From positions 124,001-188,000 of the forward strand of contig NZ_WNLA01000006.1 of assembly GCF_009720865.1 (NCBI RefSeq): a stretch of 64,000 nt of DNA, in the 5' to 3' direction. This document shows, piece after piece, positions 8,716-16,341 of the stretch (the stretch's first letter is position 1; each line of letters begins with the position of its first letter). The notes beneath the pieces were generated by a model that saw nothing but the letters and a program-made list of their open reading frames with translations, did not search any database and was not told where the DNA came from. Origin of the DNA: Pseudoduganella ginsengisoli. GTDB lineage: Bacteria; Pseudomonadota; Gammaproteobacteria; Burkholderiales; Burkholderiaceae_D. A program made the position numbers and the translations under genes.

Positions 8716-10545
8716 ATGCCACTGCCAAAAATGCCAAGCAAGCCAGCTACCCTGTTGCTCGCAAAAGATTACCCGAAGGCCAGCGGCGCACGTCCCGTGC
8801 CTTTGCCCTTGGAAGAACAGGCGCCACCCGCGCCTAAAAAAGCATCCGTGAAGGCGGTGCCCGTAGCAAAAGCAGTCAAACCCGCAGTTCAAGTTGTAGC
8901 AGAAGCGCCGGCCGCCAAGCCTGCGCGCAAATCAAACGCCAAGGCGAAAGCCGTACCGGCGGCGGAACCGCATGTGCATGTACCTTTGACGGAAGAAATT
9001 TCGCCGACGCCAAAGACCAAAGCCAAGTCGCCGCGCGGCAAGACGCCGCCCGTCTCGGTGGAAGGCCCGCACCCGGCCAAGCACAAGGAACATGAAGTCG
9101 CCATCAAGTCGTCTTCGAGCCGCCATGCGGACCAGGCCGGCCTGACCAAGCTGTTCGTGCTCGACACCAACGTGTTGATGCACGACCCGTCGTCGCTGTT
9201 CCGTTTCGAGGAGCACGATGTCTACCTGCCCATGATGACATTGGAAGAATTGGACAACCACAAGAAGGGGATGTCCGAGGTGGCCCGCAACGCCCGCCAG
9301 GTATCGCGCACGCTCGATGCGCTGATGGCGGACACGGACGATGACGCCATCGAAGCCGGCATCGTGCTGTCCAAGCTGGGCAACAAGGATGCCAAGGGCC
9401 GCCTGTACTTCCAGACCAAGCTGCACGTAGCGGACTTGCCGGAAGGCTTGCCGCAAGGGAAAGCCGACAACCAGATCCTGGCTGTCGTGCGTTCGCTGGA
9501 AGCGGACCAGCCGGGCCGCGCCGTGGTGCTGGTGTCGAAAGACATCAACATGCGCATCAAGGCCCGCGCACTGGGATTGCCGGCGGAAGATTACTTCAAT
9601 GACCACGTGCTGGAAGATACGGACTTGCTGTATTCCGGCATCGTGCAATTGCCGGACGACTTCTGGGACAAGCATGGCAAGGACATGGAGTCCTGGCAGG
9701 AAAACAAGAATGGCCAGAGCGCGACGTTCTACCGCGTCACCGGTCCATTCATTCCATCGCTGCTGGTGAACCAGTTCATCTTCCTGGAGCCTAACAATGG
9801 CGAAGCGCCATTCTATGGCCAGGTGAAGCAGATCAACGGCAAGACTGCCGTGCTGCAAACCTTGCGCGACTACTCGCACAACAAGAACAATGTGTGGGGC
9901 GTCACCGCGCGCAACCGGGAACAGAACTTCGCGTTGAACCTGTTGATGAATCCGGAGTGCGACTTCGTCACGTTGCTGGGCCAGGCTGGTACGGGTAAAA
10001 CCCTGCTGGCATTGGCGGCCGGTCTGGCGCAAGTGCTGGAAACCAAGCTGTATAACGAAATCATCGTGACCCGTGTGACGGTGCCGGTGGGTGAAGACAT
10101 CGGCTTCTTGCCTGGTACGGAAGAAGAAAAGATGTCGCCGTGGATGGGCGCGTTTGACGACAATCTCGAAGTGCTGAACAAGTCGGACGGCGAAGGCGGC
10201 GAATGGGGCCGCGCGGCGACGCAGGATTTGATCCGTTCGCGCATCAAGATCAAGTCGCTGAACTTCATGCGTGGCCGCACGTTCGTCAACAAGTTCCTCA
10301 TCATCGACGAGGCGCAAAACCTGACGCCGAAGCAGATGAAGACCCTGGTGACGCGCGCCGGTCCGGGCACGAAGATCCTGTGCCTGGGCAACATCGCGCA
10401 GATCGATACGCCCTACCTGACGGAAGGCTCAAGCGGCCTAACGTACGTCGTGGACCGTTTCAAAGGCTGGTCGCACAGCGGCCACGTGACCCTGGCGCGC
10501 GGCGAACGTTCGCGCCTGGCGGATCACGCATCCGACGTGCTGTAA
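8716..10545 (+). CDS. PIN-PhoH fusion ATPase
   Basis: 609 aa. Residues 1 to about 140 are low-complexity, rich in Lys, Ala and Pro, and probably disordered. A PIN nuclease domain follows (about 143-290) with FVLDTNVLMHD and later acidic residues in LEELDNHKKG and KADNQIL. The PhoH/RecD-like ATPase domain begins near residue 410 with Walker A GQAGTGKTLL and Walker B FLIIDEAQN. PIN-PhoH proteins (PhoH2 type) act as RNA helicases/nucleases in the family members studied. The long basic tail at the front could bind RNA; that is inference. The ATG at 8716 has only a weak upstream ribosome site. The 186 bp before it hold no other gene. Confidence 0.9.
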   Translation: MPLPKMPSKPATLLLAKDYPKASGARPVPLPLEEQAPPAPKKASVKAVPVAKAVKPAVQVVAEAPAAKPARKSNAKAKAVPAAEPHVHVPLTEEISPTPKTKAKSPRGKTPPVSVEGPHPAKHKEHEVAIKSSSSRHADQAGLTKLFVLDTNVLMHDPSSLFRFEEHDVYLPMMTLEELDNHKKGMSEVARNARQVSRTLDALMADTDDDAIEAGIVLSKLGNKDAKGRLYFQTKLHVADLPEGLPQGKADNQILAVVRSLEADQPGRAVVLVSKDINMRIKARALGLPAEDYFNDHVLEDTDLLYSGIVQLPDDFWDKHGKDMESWQENKNGQSATFYRVTGPFIPSLLVNQFIFLEPNNGEAPFYGQVKQINGKTAVLQTLRDYSHNKNNVWGVTARNREQNFALNLLMNPECDFVTLLGQAGTGKTLLALAAGLAQVLETKLYNEIIVTRVTVPVGEDIGFLPGTEEEKMSPWMGAFDDNLEVLNKSDGEGGEWGRAATQDLIRSRIKIKSLNFMRGRTFVNKFLIIDEAQNLTPKQMKTLVTRAGPGTKILCLGNIAQIDTPYLTEGSSGLTYVVDRFKGWSHSGHVTLARGERSRLADHASDVL

Positions 10546-10568
10546 GCCCTCAACAACGCTTCATAGCC

Positions 10569-10602
10569 AGCCCCGCGCATCGCAAGGTGCGCGGGGCTTT
10601 TT
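10569..10602 (+). terminator. Terminator of the PIN-PhoH gene
   Basis: An 11-bp perfect stem (AGCCCCGCGCA / TGCGCGGGGCT) with an 8-base loop is followed by TTTTATT. It ends the transcript 24 bp after the stop codon. Confidence 0.88.
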
Positions 10603-10605
10603 ATT

Positions 10606-10852
10606 CCCCCCAGTGGGGTCAGACGTGCATTCGTGCGTATTCCCCGTGGGGTCAGACGTGCATTCGTGCATAGCGCTCATAGGAGAACGCGCGCAAATTG
10701 GGCAAAATTCGATTGCTGAGCTCGGTTGTTTTCGAAACGAACTGAACCGCAGAAACCCTTTAATAGCAGGCTATATTTAAAATTTGTATGCACGAATGCA
10801 CGTCTGACCCCACGGGATGGATGCACGAATGCACGTCTGACCCCACTGGGGG
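10606..10852. repeat. Nested inverted-repeat element (four copies of one motif around a 118-bp core)
   Basis: The motif GGGGTCAGACGTGCATTC, continued by GTGC, occurs twice forward (10615-10636 and 10648-10669) and twice reversed (about 10790-10811 and 10823-10844). Flanking bases pair the outer copies with each other (both with the CCCCAGTGGGG variant) and the inner copies with each other (both CCCC-GTGGGG or its near match). The whole block is therefore a perfectly ordered palindrome of repeats with a unique AT-richer core, 10671-10788. No open reading frame in the core looks genuine. It lies between the phoH terminator and the copZ promoter. It may be a small non-autonomous mobile element or the mark of an inversion. 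Confidence 0.7.
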
Positions 10853-10861
10853 TGATTTTGC

Positions 10862-10892
10862 TTGACCTTCCTACGCTGGGAAGGATTACAGT
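10862..10892 (+). promoter_or_regulatory. CueR-type promoter/operator of the copper chaperone gene
   Basis: A -35 TTGACC and a -10 TACAGT are held 19 bp apart, the overlong spacing typical of MerR-family promoters. The spacer carries the dyad CCTTCC-N7-GGAAGG, as at E. coli copA. The same layout stands before copA in this window, so CueR probably activates both. Confidence 0.8.
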
Positions 10893-10922
10893 ATGGCTTT
10901 CTTTACCTTCAGGAGTAACACC

Positions 10923-11123
10923 ATGTATGAATTCGACGTGCAAGACATGACGTGCGGCGGTTGCGCGGCCAGCGTGACGCGTGCGGTGCAGCGGATCGAT
11001 GCGGGCGCCAAGGTCGATGTCGACCTGGCCGCAAAAAAAGTCAAAGTGACTTCTGGCCGTACACTCGATGAAGTGCGCGCAGCCATTGCCGACGCGGGCT
11101 TTCCTGTCACCGGCGCCCGCTGA
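10923..11123 (+). CDS. copZ: Copper chaperone, HMA domain (CopZ-like)
   Basis: 66 aa, a single heavy-metal-associated domain with the Cu(I) site MTCGGC near the N-terminus and the usual beta-alpha-beta-beta-alpha-beta length. It would bind Cu(I) in the cytoplasm and hand it to CopA, whose gene lies 2 kb away. The ATG at 10923 follows AGGAG at a normal distance; a longer frame from 10893 would begin inside the promoter region and is rejected. A CueR-type promoter lies directly upstream. Confidence 0.9.
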   Translation: MYEFDVQDMTCGGCAASVTRAVQRIDAGAKVDVDLAAKKVKVTSGRTLDEVRAAIADAGFPVTGAR

Positions 11124-11138
11124 ATCGGGCAAGCCGGC

Positions 11139-11846
11139 TCAGAAATCCAGCTCGGCATAGCGGCGGAAAATATCGTCTTCATTGAAGGCAATCCGCCGCG
11201 CCGAACGCAGGTAGGCGGCAACCGCGGGCACTTGCATGACGCGGCCATGCAACGCAATCAGCTTCGGCCAATTCCCTTCATTGCGCGCCATGGCGCGCGG
11301 GAAAGCGTAGCGCAAGCCTTCGACCAGCTGGAACAGCGACAAGTCCACATACGACAGCCGCTTCCCCAGCGCATAGCTGCCCTTGCTGTTTTCCAGCACC
11401 TGCTCAAAGTAGCCCAGATATTTCGGGATGCGCGTTTCCACGAATTCCTTGGCCCGCTTTTTCGCCGCAGCCTTCTGGTCTTCGTAATACAGGTTGACGG
11501 ATATCGGATGGTGCGTGTCATGCGCTTCCGCCACCATGTCCGCGATCGTCAACTGCAACTGGTGCGCCCACAGCCGCCCTGCTTCCGCACGCGGCGCCAG
11601 CCCATATGCACGGCCCAGATGCAGCAAGATATTGGCAGTCTGCCCAATCAGCAATCCGCCCGCCCGCAGCACCGGCGGCGCAAATGACGGGTGCTGCACG
11701 CTCTGCGCATCGAGCACGGCCTGCATCGCTGCCAGGCCATGCTTTTCACGCGCCACGTCGCGGTAAGGTACACCGGCAGCTTCCAGCGCCAGCCGGACGA
11801 ATTCGCCCCGGCCCTGTATCGTCGGCCAGTAATACAATTCAACCAT
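11139..11846 (-). CDS. Glutathione S-transferase family protein
   Basis: 235 aa. The N-terminal thioredoxin-like domain starts VELYYWPTIQGRGEFVRLALEAAG, where the early tyrosine is the likely glutathione-activating residue. The loop before the next strand reads APPVLRAGGLLIGQTANILLHLG, with the cis-proline and the glutamine-threonine glutathione contacts. An all-helical C-terminal domain follows. The pattern recalls the sigma/alpha-like GST classes. The start at 11846 is set by GGGAGG eight bases upstream; nine further codons upstream are probably not translated. It is convergent with the copper chaperone gene and divergent from the TSUP gene. Substrate unknown. Confidence 0.85.
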   Translation of the reverse strand: MVELYYWPTIQGRGEFVRLALEAAGVPYRDVAREKHGLAAMQAVLDAQSVQHPSFAPPVLRAGGLLIGQTANILLHLGRAYGLAPRAEAGRLWAHQLQLTIADMVAEAHDTHHPISVNLYYEDQKAAAKKRAKEFVETRIPKYLGYFEQVLENSKGSYALGKRLSYVDLSLFQLVEGLRYAFPRAMARNEGNWPKLIALHGRVMQVPAVAAYLRSARRIAFNEDDIFRRYAELDF

Positions 11847-11959
11847 CGCATTTCCTCCCCGCCAGCAAGCCACCCAGCCATCATGCCTGAAATACGCTGC
11901 ACGCAGCGCCTGCGCAGGCAGGCCGCTATAATCAGGCTGTCCCCACCATCCCGCACACC

Positions 11960-12703
11960 ATGGAACTGTCCACAGTCGTCCTGATCGCTGCTGCAGGGCT
12001 GTTCGCCGGGGTGCAAAATGCGCTGGCCGGCGGCGGCTCGTTCATCACCTTCCCCACGCTGCTGCTGGCCGGGCTCGATCCCGTAGCCGCCAATATGACG
12101 TCCACCATTGCCATGTTCCCCAGCCAGACCACGTCGGCCATCGCCGGCCGCAAGCTGGCGGGCGGCGTGGCGGGACTGACGTTCCGCCAACTGTTCACCA
12201 TCAGTTTTATCGGCGGCATCGCCGGCGCCCTGCTGTTGCTGGTGACGCCGCCCACGTTCTTCGCCAAACTGGTGCCGTGGCTGGTGCTGTTTGCCACGTC
12301 TGTGTTTGCATGGGGCAGCTTCCGCAGCCAGCCGCTGCATGCGGTGGAGGGCATGCCGGCGTGGGCGCTGGCAGCGGTCCAGTCGTGCATTGCCGTCTAT
12401 GGCGGCTATTTCGGCGGCGGCATCGGCTTTTTGATGCTGGCGGCACTGACCATCGCAGGCCAGCAAATCCGCATGGCGACCGCCACGAAAAACATGCTGG
12501 CCATGGCCATGAACTGTTCCGCCACGCTGGTGTTCGCGCTGTCGGACCGCATCAGCTGGCCCGCCGCGCTGGCGCTGTGCGTGGGCGGCATTGCGGGCGG
12601 CTTGTGCGGCTCGTGGCTGATCCACCGCATGCCGGAACGCGCCATGCGGCTGTTCGTCGTGACGGTCGGCCTGGCGCTGACTGTGTGGATGTTTATCCGC
12701 TAA
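11960..12703 (+). CDS. TSUP (TauE/SafE) family membrane permease
   Basis: 247 aa, almost wholly hydrophobic with about eight membrane segments in two related halves. The N-terminal half has the family pattern AAGLFAGVQNALAGGGSF with GLDPVAANMTSTI; the second half repeats the idea in GGYFGGGIGFL and ATKNMLAMAMN. Members export or import sulfite, sulfoacetate or other organosulfur anions; the substrate here is not evident. The stop codon overlaps the stop of the convergent cueR by three bases. Its place inside the copper locus may be coincidental. Confidence 0.87.
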   Translation: MELSTVVLIAAAGLFAGVQNALAGGGSFITFPTLLLAGLDPVAANMTSTIAMFPSQTTSAIAGRKLAGGVAGLTFRQLFTISFIGGIAGALLLLVTPPTFFAKLVPWLVLFATSVFAWGSFRSQPLHAVEGMPAWALAAVQSCIAVYGGYFGGGIGFLMLAALTIAGQQIRMATATKNMLAMAMNCSATLVFALSDRISWPAALALCVGGIAGGLCGSWLIHRMPERAMRLFVVTVGLALTVWMFIR

Positions 12704-13104
12704 TCCGCATCGGCATCTTCCGCGCCCAACGTCAGCAAGATCGGGCAATCCGGCCGCTGGTCGCCGCAGCAGGCATCCGCCAGCGACGCCAGCGTGTCGC
12801 GCATTTCCGTCAATTCGCGGATGCGGGCATTGAGTTCATCGACGTGGGTGCTGGCGATGCGCTTCACGTCAGCGCTTTCCCGCGCGCGGTCTTGCCACAG
12901 CGCGAGCAAGTCGCGGATCTGTTCCAGCGAAAAACCCAGCTTGCGGGCGCGGCGGATGAAACGCAGCGTATGCACGTCATCCGCGCCATAAATGCGGTAG
13001 CCGGCATCCGTGCGCGACGCCGCCTTCAACAGCGCAATGCTTTCGTAATACCGGATCATCTTCGCGCTGACGCCGGACGCCTGCGCAGCCTGGCCGATGT
13101 TCAT
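12700..13104 (-). CDS. cueR: MerR-family copper-responsive activator CueR
   Basis: 134 aa. N-terminal winged helix-turn-helix [21 protein letters not shown], then a dimerisation helix and a metal-binding loop [11 protein letters not shown]. Cysteines 112 and 120 and serine 77 fall at the same numbers as the Cu(I)-binding positions of E. coli CueR; an extra cysteine is at 113. The protein should activate copA and copZ by untwisting promoters with a 19-bp spacer, two of which are present here. The start overlaps the copA stop (ATGA), so cueR is transcribed from the promoter it controls. Confidence 0.92.
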   Translation of the reverse strand: MNIGQAAQASGVSAKMIRYYESIALLKAASRTDAGYRIYGADDVHTLRFIRRARKLGFSLEQIRDLLALWQDRARESADVKRIASTHVDELNARIRELTEMRDTLASLADACCGDQRPDCPILLTLGAEDADAD

Positions 13105-15341
13105 GGTGTTTCCTTCGGTGGGACGGGCTTCCAGCGCCGCAGCAGCAATGCATTGGCCACCACGCTGACGGAGCTGGCCGCCATTGCGGCGCCCGCCACC
13201 ATCGGGTTCAGCAAACCAGCAGCCGCCAGCGGAATGCCGGCCAGGTTATAAATAAAGGCCCAGAACAAATTCTGCCGGATCTTGCGCACAGTGCGGCGCG
13301 AGATATCGATGGCGCCCGCCACCAGCAGCGGGTCGGGCCGCATCAACGTGATCCCCGCCGCATGCATGGCGGCATCCGCGCCGCCCGACATGGCAATGCC
13401 GACATCGGCCGCGGCCAGCGCCGGCGCATCGTTGATGCCGTCGCCCACCATGGCCACCACGCCGCCCGCCTCCTTCAATTCACTGATACGGCGCGTTTTA
13501 TCTTCCGGCAGCAGGCCCGCTTCCACAGTCTGCACCGGCGCTTGCTTGGCGACGCGGTTTGCCGCCCCCACGTTATCGCCCGTCAGCATGACTGTCGCGA
13601 TGCCTTGCGCATGCAAAGCGTGCACGGCGCCCGCCGCCGTGGGCTTGACGGGATCCGCAAAGGCCAACAGCCCCAGCAATTCGTGGCGCGCACTGTCGGC
13701 CAGCCACGATACCGTATGGCCGTCCTGCTCCAGTTGCGCCGCCAGCGCCGCCAGCGGGGCCAGCGAGATATGGTGTTCCTGCATCAGGCGCGCACTGCCC
13801 AGCAATAGCGGCAGCCCTTCCACGCTGGCCGATAATCCCCGCCCTGGCATGGCCGTCATGCCCACTGCGGCAGGCGCCACGATGCCTCGCTGCGCCGCCG
13901 CGTCCATCACGGCGCGGGCCAGTGCATGTTCGCTGCCCCGCTGCATGGCCGCTGCCAGCACCAGCAGGCGCTGGCGGTCCGTCGCATAGGGTTCCAGCGC
14001 AGCCAGCACAGGCTTGCCGCTGGTGAGCGTACCGGTCTTGTCAAACACCACCGTCGTGATGCGCTGCGCCAGTTCCAGCGCCTGCATGTCCTTGACGAGA
14101 ATGCCATGGCGCGCCGCCGCTCCGGTCCCCGCCATGATGGCCGCCGGTGTCGCCAGCCCCAGCGCGCACGGGCAGGCAATCACCAGCACCGCCACCGCGT
14201 GCATCAGCGCCAGTTCCGGTTCAGCGCCGGTGTACCACCAGCCGCCATACGTCAGCCCGGCCAGCACCAGCACGACCGGCACGAAGATGGCGCTGACTTT
14301 ATCGACCAGCCGCTGCACGGGCGCTTTGGCGCCCTGCGCATCTTCCACCAGCCGGATAATCCGCGCCAGCACGGTTTCCGCGCCAATCGCCGTGGTGCGC
14401 ACCAGCAGCAAGCCTTCGCCATTGATGGCGCCGCCCGTCACCCGATCGCCGGGACCGCGCGCCACCGGCAAGCTTTCGCCGGTAATCAGCGCTTCATCGA
14501 CCTGGCTGTCGCCTTCCAGCACCACGCCATCGATGGCAATGCGCTCGCCCGGACGCACGACGACGATATCGCCCACCGCCACTTGTGCAATCGGCACGTC
14601 GGTCTCCACGCCGCCACGGCGCACGCGCGCCCGGTCAGGCCGCAGCGACTGCAATGCGCGGATGGCGGAGACAGCCTGCCGCTTGGCGCGCGCTTCCAGC
14701 CATTTGCCCAGCAATACCAGCGTAATGACCACGGCCGACGCTTCGAAATACAGGCTGGAATGCGCGTGCGCATAGCCATCCATGGTTTCAAAGCGCCACA
14801 CGTGGTACACGCTGGTGCCATACGCGGCACTGGTACCCAGCGCCACCAGCAAATCCATATTGCCGCCGCCAGCCAGCAGCGCCTTGAACCCTGCCTTGTA
14901 AAAACGCGCCCCAAAAATGAATTGCACCGGCGTGGCCAGCAGCAATTGCAACAGCGCCAGGGTTTGCGGCGCCACCATTAGGCGGTAGCCAAACCAGTCC
15001 GCCACCATGGGCGCCATCAGTGGCAGCGACAGCAGGGCCGACCACAGCACGGCAGCACCGCCAGCCTTGGGGCGCGCGGGCTCCGCGTCTGGCACGGTCA
15101 TGGCTGCCTGCTCTGTTACGCCAAAGCCCGCCTTGTCGAGCGCCGCCCGCATGGCATCGATCGCCAGCGGTCCGGACGATTCAACCCGCGCCTGTTCCGT
15201 GGCCAGGTTGACACTGGCGCTGGCCACGCCGGGCACGGCCGACAGCGCGCGTTCGACCCGCGCCACGCACGATGCGCACGTCATGCCTTCCACGCCGAAG
15301 GTCAGCACATAAGGTTGAGGCGGTGAATAGTCTGCTTTCAA
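13101..15341 (-). CDS. copA: Cu(I)-exporting P1B-type ATPase CopA
   Basis: 746 aa. One N-terminal HMA domain with the metal site MTCASC (residues 20-25), membrane helices, the translocation motif CPC in [12 protein letters not shown] near residue 390, the phosphorylation site [10 protein letters not shown] near 433, and the hinge [16 protein letters not shown]. It pumps Cu(I) from cytoplasm to periplasm. The start is a TTG at 15341 preceded by AGGAG with a 6-base gap. An ATG 13 codons upstream lies inside the CueR operator and -10 region, so it cannot be the real start. A single HMA domain is one fewer than in E. coli CopA. The 3' end overlaps cueR by 4 bp. Confidence 0.94.
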   Translation of the reverse strand: MKADYSPPQPYVLTFGVEGMTCASCVARVERALSAVPGVASASVNLATEQARVESSGPLAIDAMRAALDKAGFGVTEQAAMTVPDAEPARPKAGGAAVLWSALLSLPLMAPMVADWFGYRLMVAPQTLALLQLLLATPVQFIFGARFYKAGFKALLAGGGNMDLLVALGTSAAYGTSVYHVWRFETMDGYAHAHSSLYFEASAVVITLVLLGKWLEARAKRQAVSAIRALQSLRPDRARVRRGGVETDVPIAQVAVGDIVVVRPGERIAIDGVVLEGDSQVDEALITGESLPVARGPGDRVTGGAINGEGLLLVRTTAIGAETVLARIIRLVEDAQGAKAPVQRLVDKVSAIFVPVVLVLAGLTYGGWWYTGAEPELALMHAVAVLVIACPCALGLATPAAIMAGTGAAARHGILVKDMQALELAQRITTVVFDKTGTLTSGKPVLAALEPYATDRQRLLVLAAAMQRGSEHALARAVMDAAAQRGIVAPAAVGMTAMPGRGLSASVEGLPLLLGSARLMQEHHISLAPLAALAAQLEQDGHTVSWLADSARHELLGLLAFADPVKPTAAGAVHALHAQGIATVMLTGDNVGAANRVAKQAPVQTVEAGLLPEDKTRRISELKEAGGVVAMVGDGINDAPALAAADVGIAMSGGADAAMHAAGITLMRPDPLLVAGAIDISRRTVRKIRQNLFWAFIYNLAGIPLAAAGLLNPMVAGAAMAASSVSVVANALLLRRWKPVPPKETP

Positions 15342-15363
15342 TGCGTACTCCTGTGATGCCTGT

Positions 15364-15394
15364 ATCTTCAACCATCCCATGATGGGAAGGTCAA
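15364..15394 (-). promoter_or_regulatory. CueR-type promoter/operator of copA-cueR
   Basis: On the minus strand, TTGACC (15389-15394) and GAAGAT (15364-15369) are 19 bp apart. The spacer carries the near-perfect dyad ACCTTCCCAT-C-ATGGGATGGT with one mismatch. This matches the layout of E. coli PcopA. Confidence 0.85.
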
Positions 15395-15420
15395 GCGACT
15401 TTGTACCACAGTTTCGGGGA

Positions 15421-15487
15421 AGAAAACGCCGGTGCGCCAGGACAGCGCACCGGGGTGTTGTAGCGGGGACTCAGCAGGGAGTCCCGC
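15421..15487 (-). terminator. Two hairpins ending the TPS/FecR operon
   Basis: Downstream of fecR-1 the first hairpin pairs GGGACTC with GAGTCCC (15466-15485). The second is a perfect 9-bp stem, CCGGTGCGC / GCGCACCGG (15429-15453), followed on the minus strand by CGTTTTCTT, so it is the likely terminator. Confidence 0.75.
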
Positions 15488-15498
15488 GGGTCAGGCCA

Positions 15499-16341
15499 TC
15501 AGCGGACTTCGCAATCGACGGAGTTCGACTTGGCAGGTTTGCTGGACGTATCGCCAGGCGCCGACGATTGGTTGAACACGGGCGGCGGCTGGAATTTGAT
15601 GCCCGGATTTTGCGGCACGATGATCGGCGGCTGCTTGAAGTTCGGAACAAAGCCAAACTGACCCGCATTGAACGACTGGACGCCGGCCGGATTGGTCAAA
15701 TGCACGATACCGTCGATCACATGCAGGTACAAACCAGGCGCCAGGGCGCCGGACGCCGGCCCGGCGGCCGGCACGTTCTGAGCCAGTTGCAGCGGTGCGA
15801 TCGGCGCCGCATCGCCGATGCCCGCCGTGCTGGCGTTCAGATAAGCCTGCACCGATGCCAGCGCTTTTTCTTCACCGCCCGGCACATAGTCGACAATGAA
15901 CGTGGTGCCGCGGATACCGATGGTGGCCGCCGGCGTCTTCAGCGCAAATTTTTCCTTGTTGCGCTTGCCCAGCAAGCCACTGACCGAGCGCATGCCGCCC
16001 TTCAGCAAATTGAAGCTGGCGCTGTCGCCATCGGGCTTCGCGTTATCGAACGCGAAGTTATCGATGGTGAGCTGCGACGCGGGCTTCAGCGTGATTTCAC
16101 TGTTGTCGATGAACTTCACCATCGCATACGTGTTTTTCTCCGTCACCAGCGTATCGCCGCTTTCCACTTCCGACTTCAGCGACAGGATTTTTACGGCGCC
16201 ACTGGCTTTCTTCGCCAATAGCGGCCCGCTCAGCTGGGTCACCGTGCCGGCCACCTGGGCCGCCATTGCAAACGAGCAGCTGAGGCAGAATGCAATCAGC
16301 AGCAGGGCTTTAGTTGCAATAAAGTTTTTTGACGGGTTCAT
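15499..16341 (-). CDS. FecR-domain exported protein, partner of exoprotein 1 (FecR-1)
   Basis: 280 aa. A signal peptide ends near FAMA-AQ (about residue 28). The FecR domain follows (about 35-155): VAGTVTQLSG, SEVESGDTLVT, KFIDNSEITLKP, and the diagnostic ATIGIRGTTF. The C-terminal 120 residues are Pro/Ala/Gln-rich and end NSVDCEVR; that cysteine is the only one in the mature protein. There is no transmembrane anti-sigma part and no sigma factor gene nearby, so it is not a classical FecI/FecR regulator; more likely it is a periplasmic or surface accessory protein. Its ATG lies inside the last codons of exoprotein 1 (32-bp overlap), which implies coupled translation. Confidence 0.85.
   Translation of the reverse strand: MNPSKNFIATKALLLIAFCLSCSFAMAAQVAGTVTQLSGPLLAKKASGAVKILSLKSEVESGDTLVTEKNTYAMVKFIDNSEITLKPASQLTIDNFAFDNAKPDGDSASFNLLKGGMRSVSGLLGKRNKEKFALKTPAATIGIRGTTFIVDYVPGGEEKALASVQAYLNASTAGIGDAAPIAPLQLAQNVPAAGPASGALAPGLYLHVIDGIVHLTNPAGVQSFNAGQFGFVPNFKQPPIIVPQNPGIKFQPPPVFNQSSAPGDTSSKPAKSNSVDCEVR

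Noticed and set aside
10671..10788. Core of the inverted-repeat element as a small gene or transposase remnant.
   Set aside because: About 118 bp, AT-richer, with no frame giving a plausible product.
10677..11132. Minus-strand open frame of 151 codons covering the repeat element and copZ.
   Set aside because: It runs through the inverted repeats and antisense to copZ and has no recognisable domain or ribosome site.
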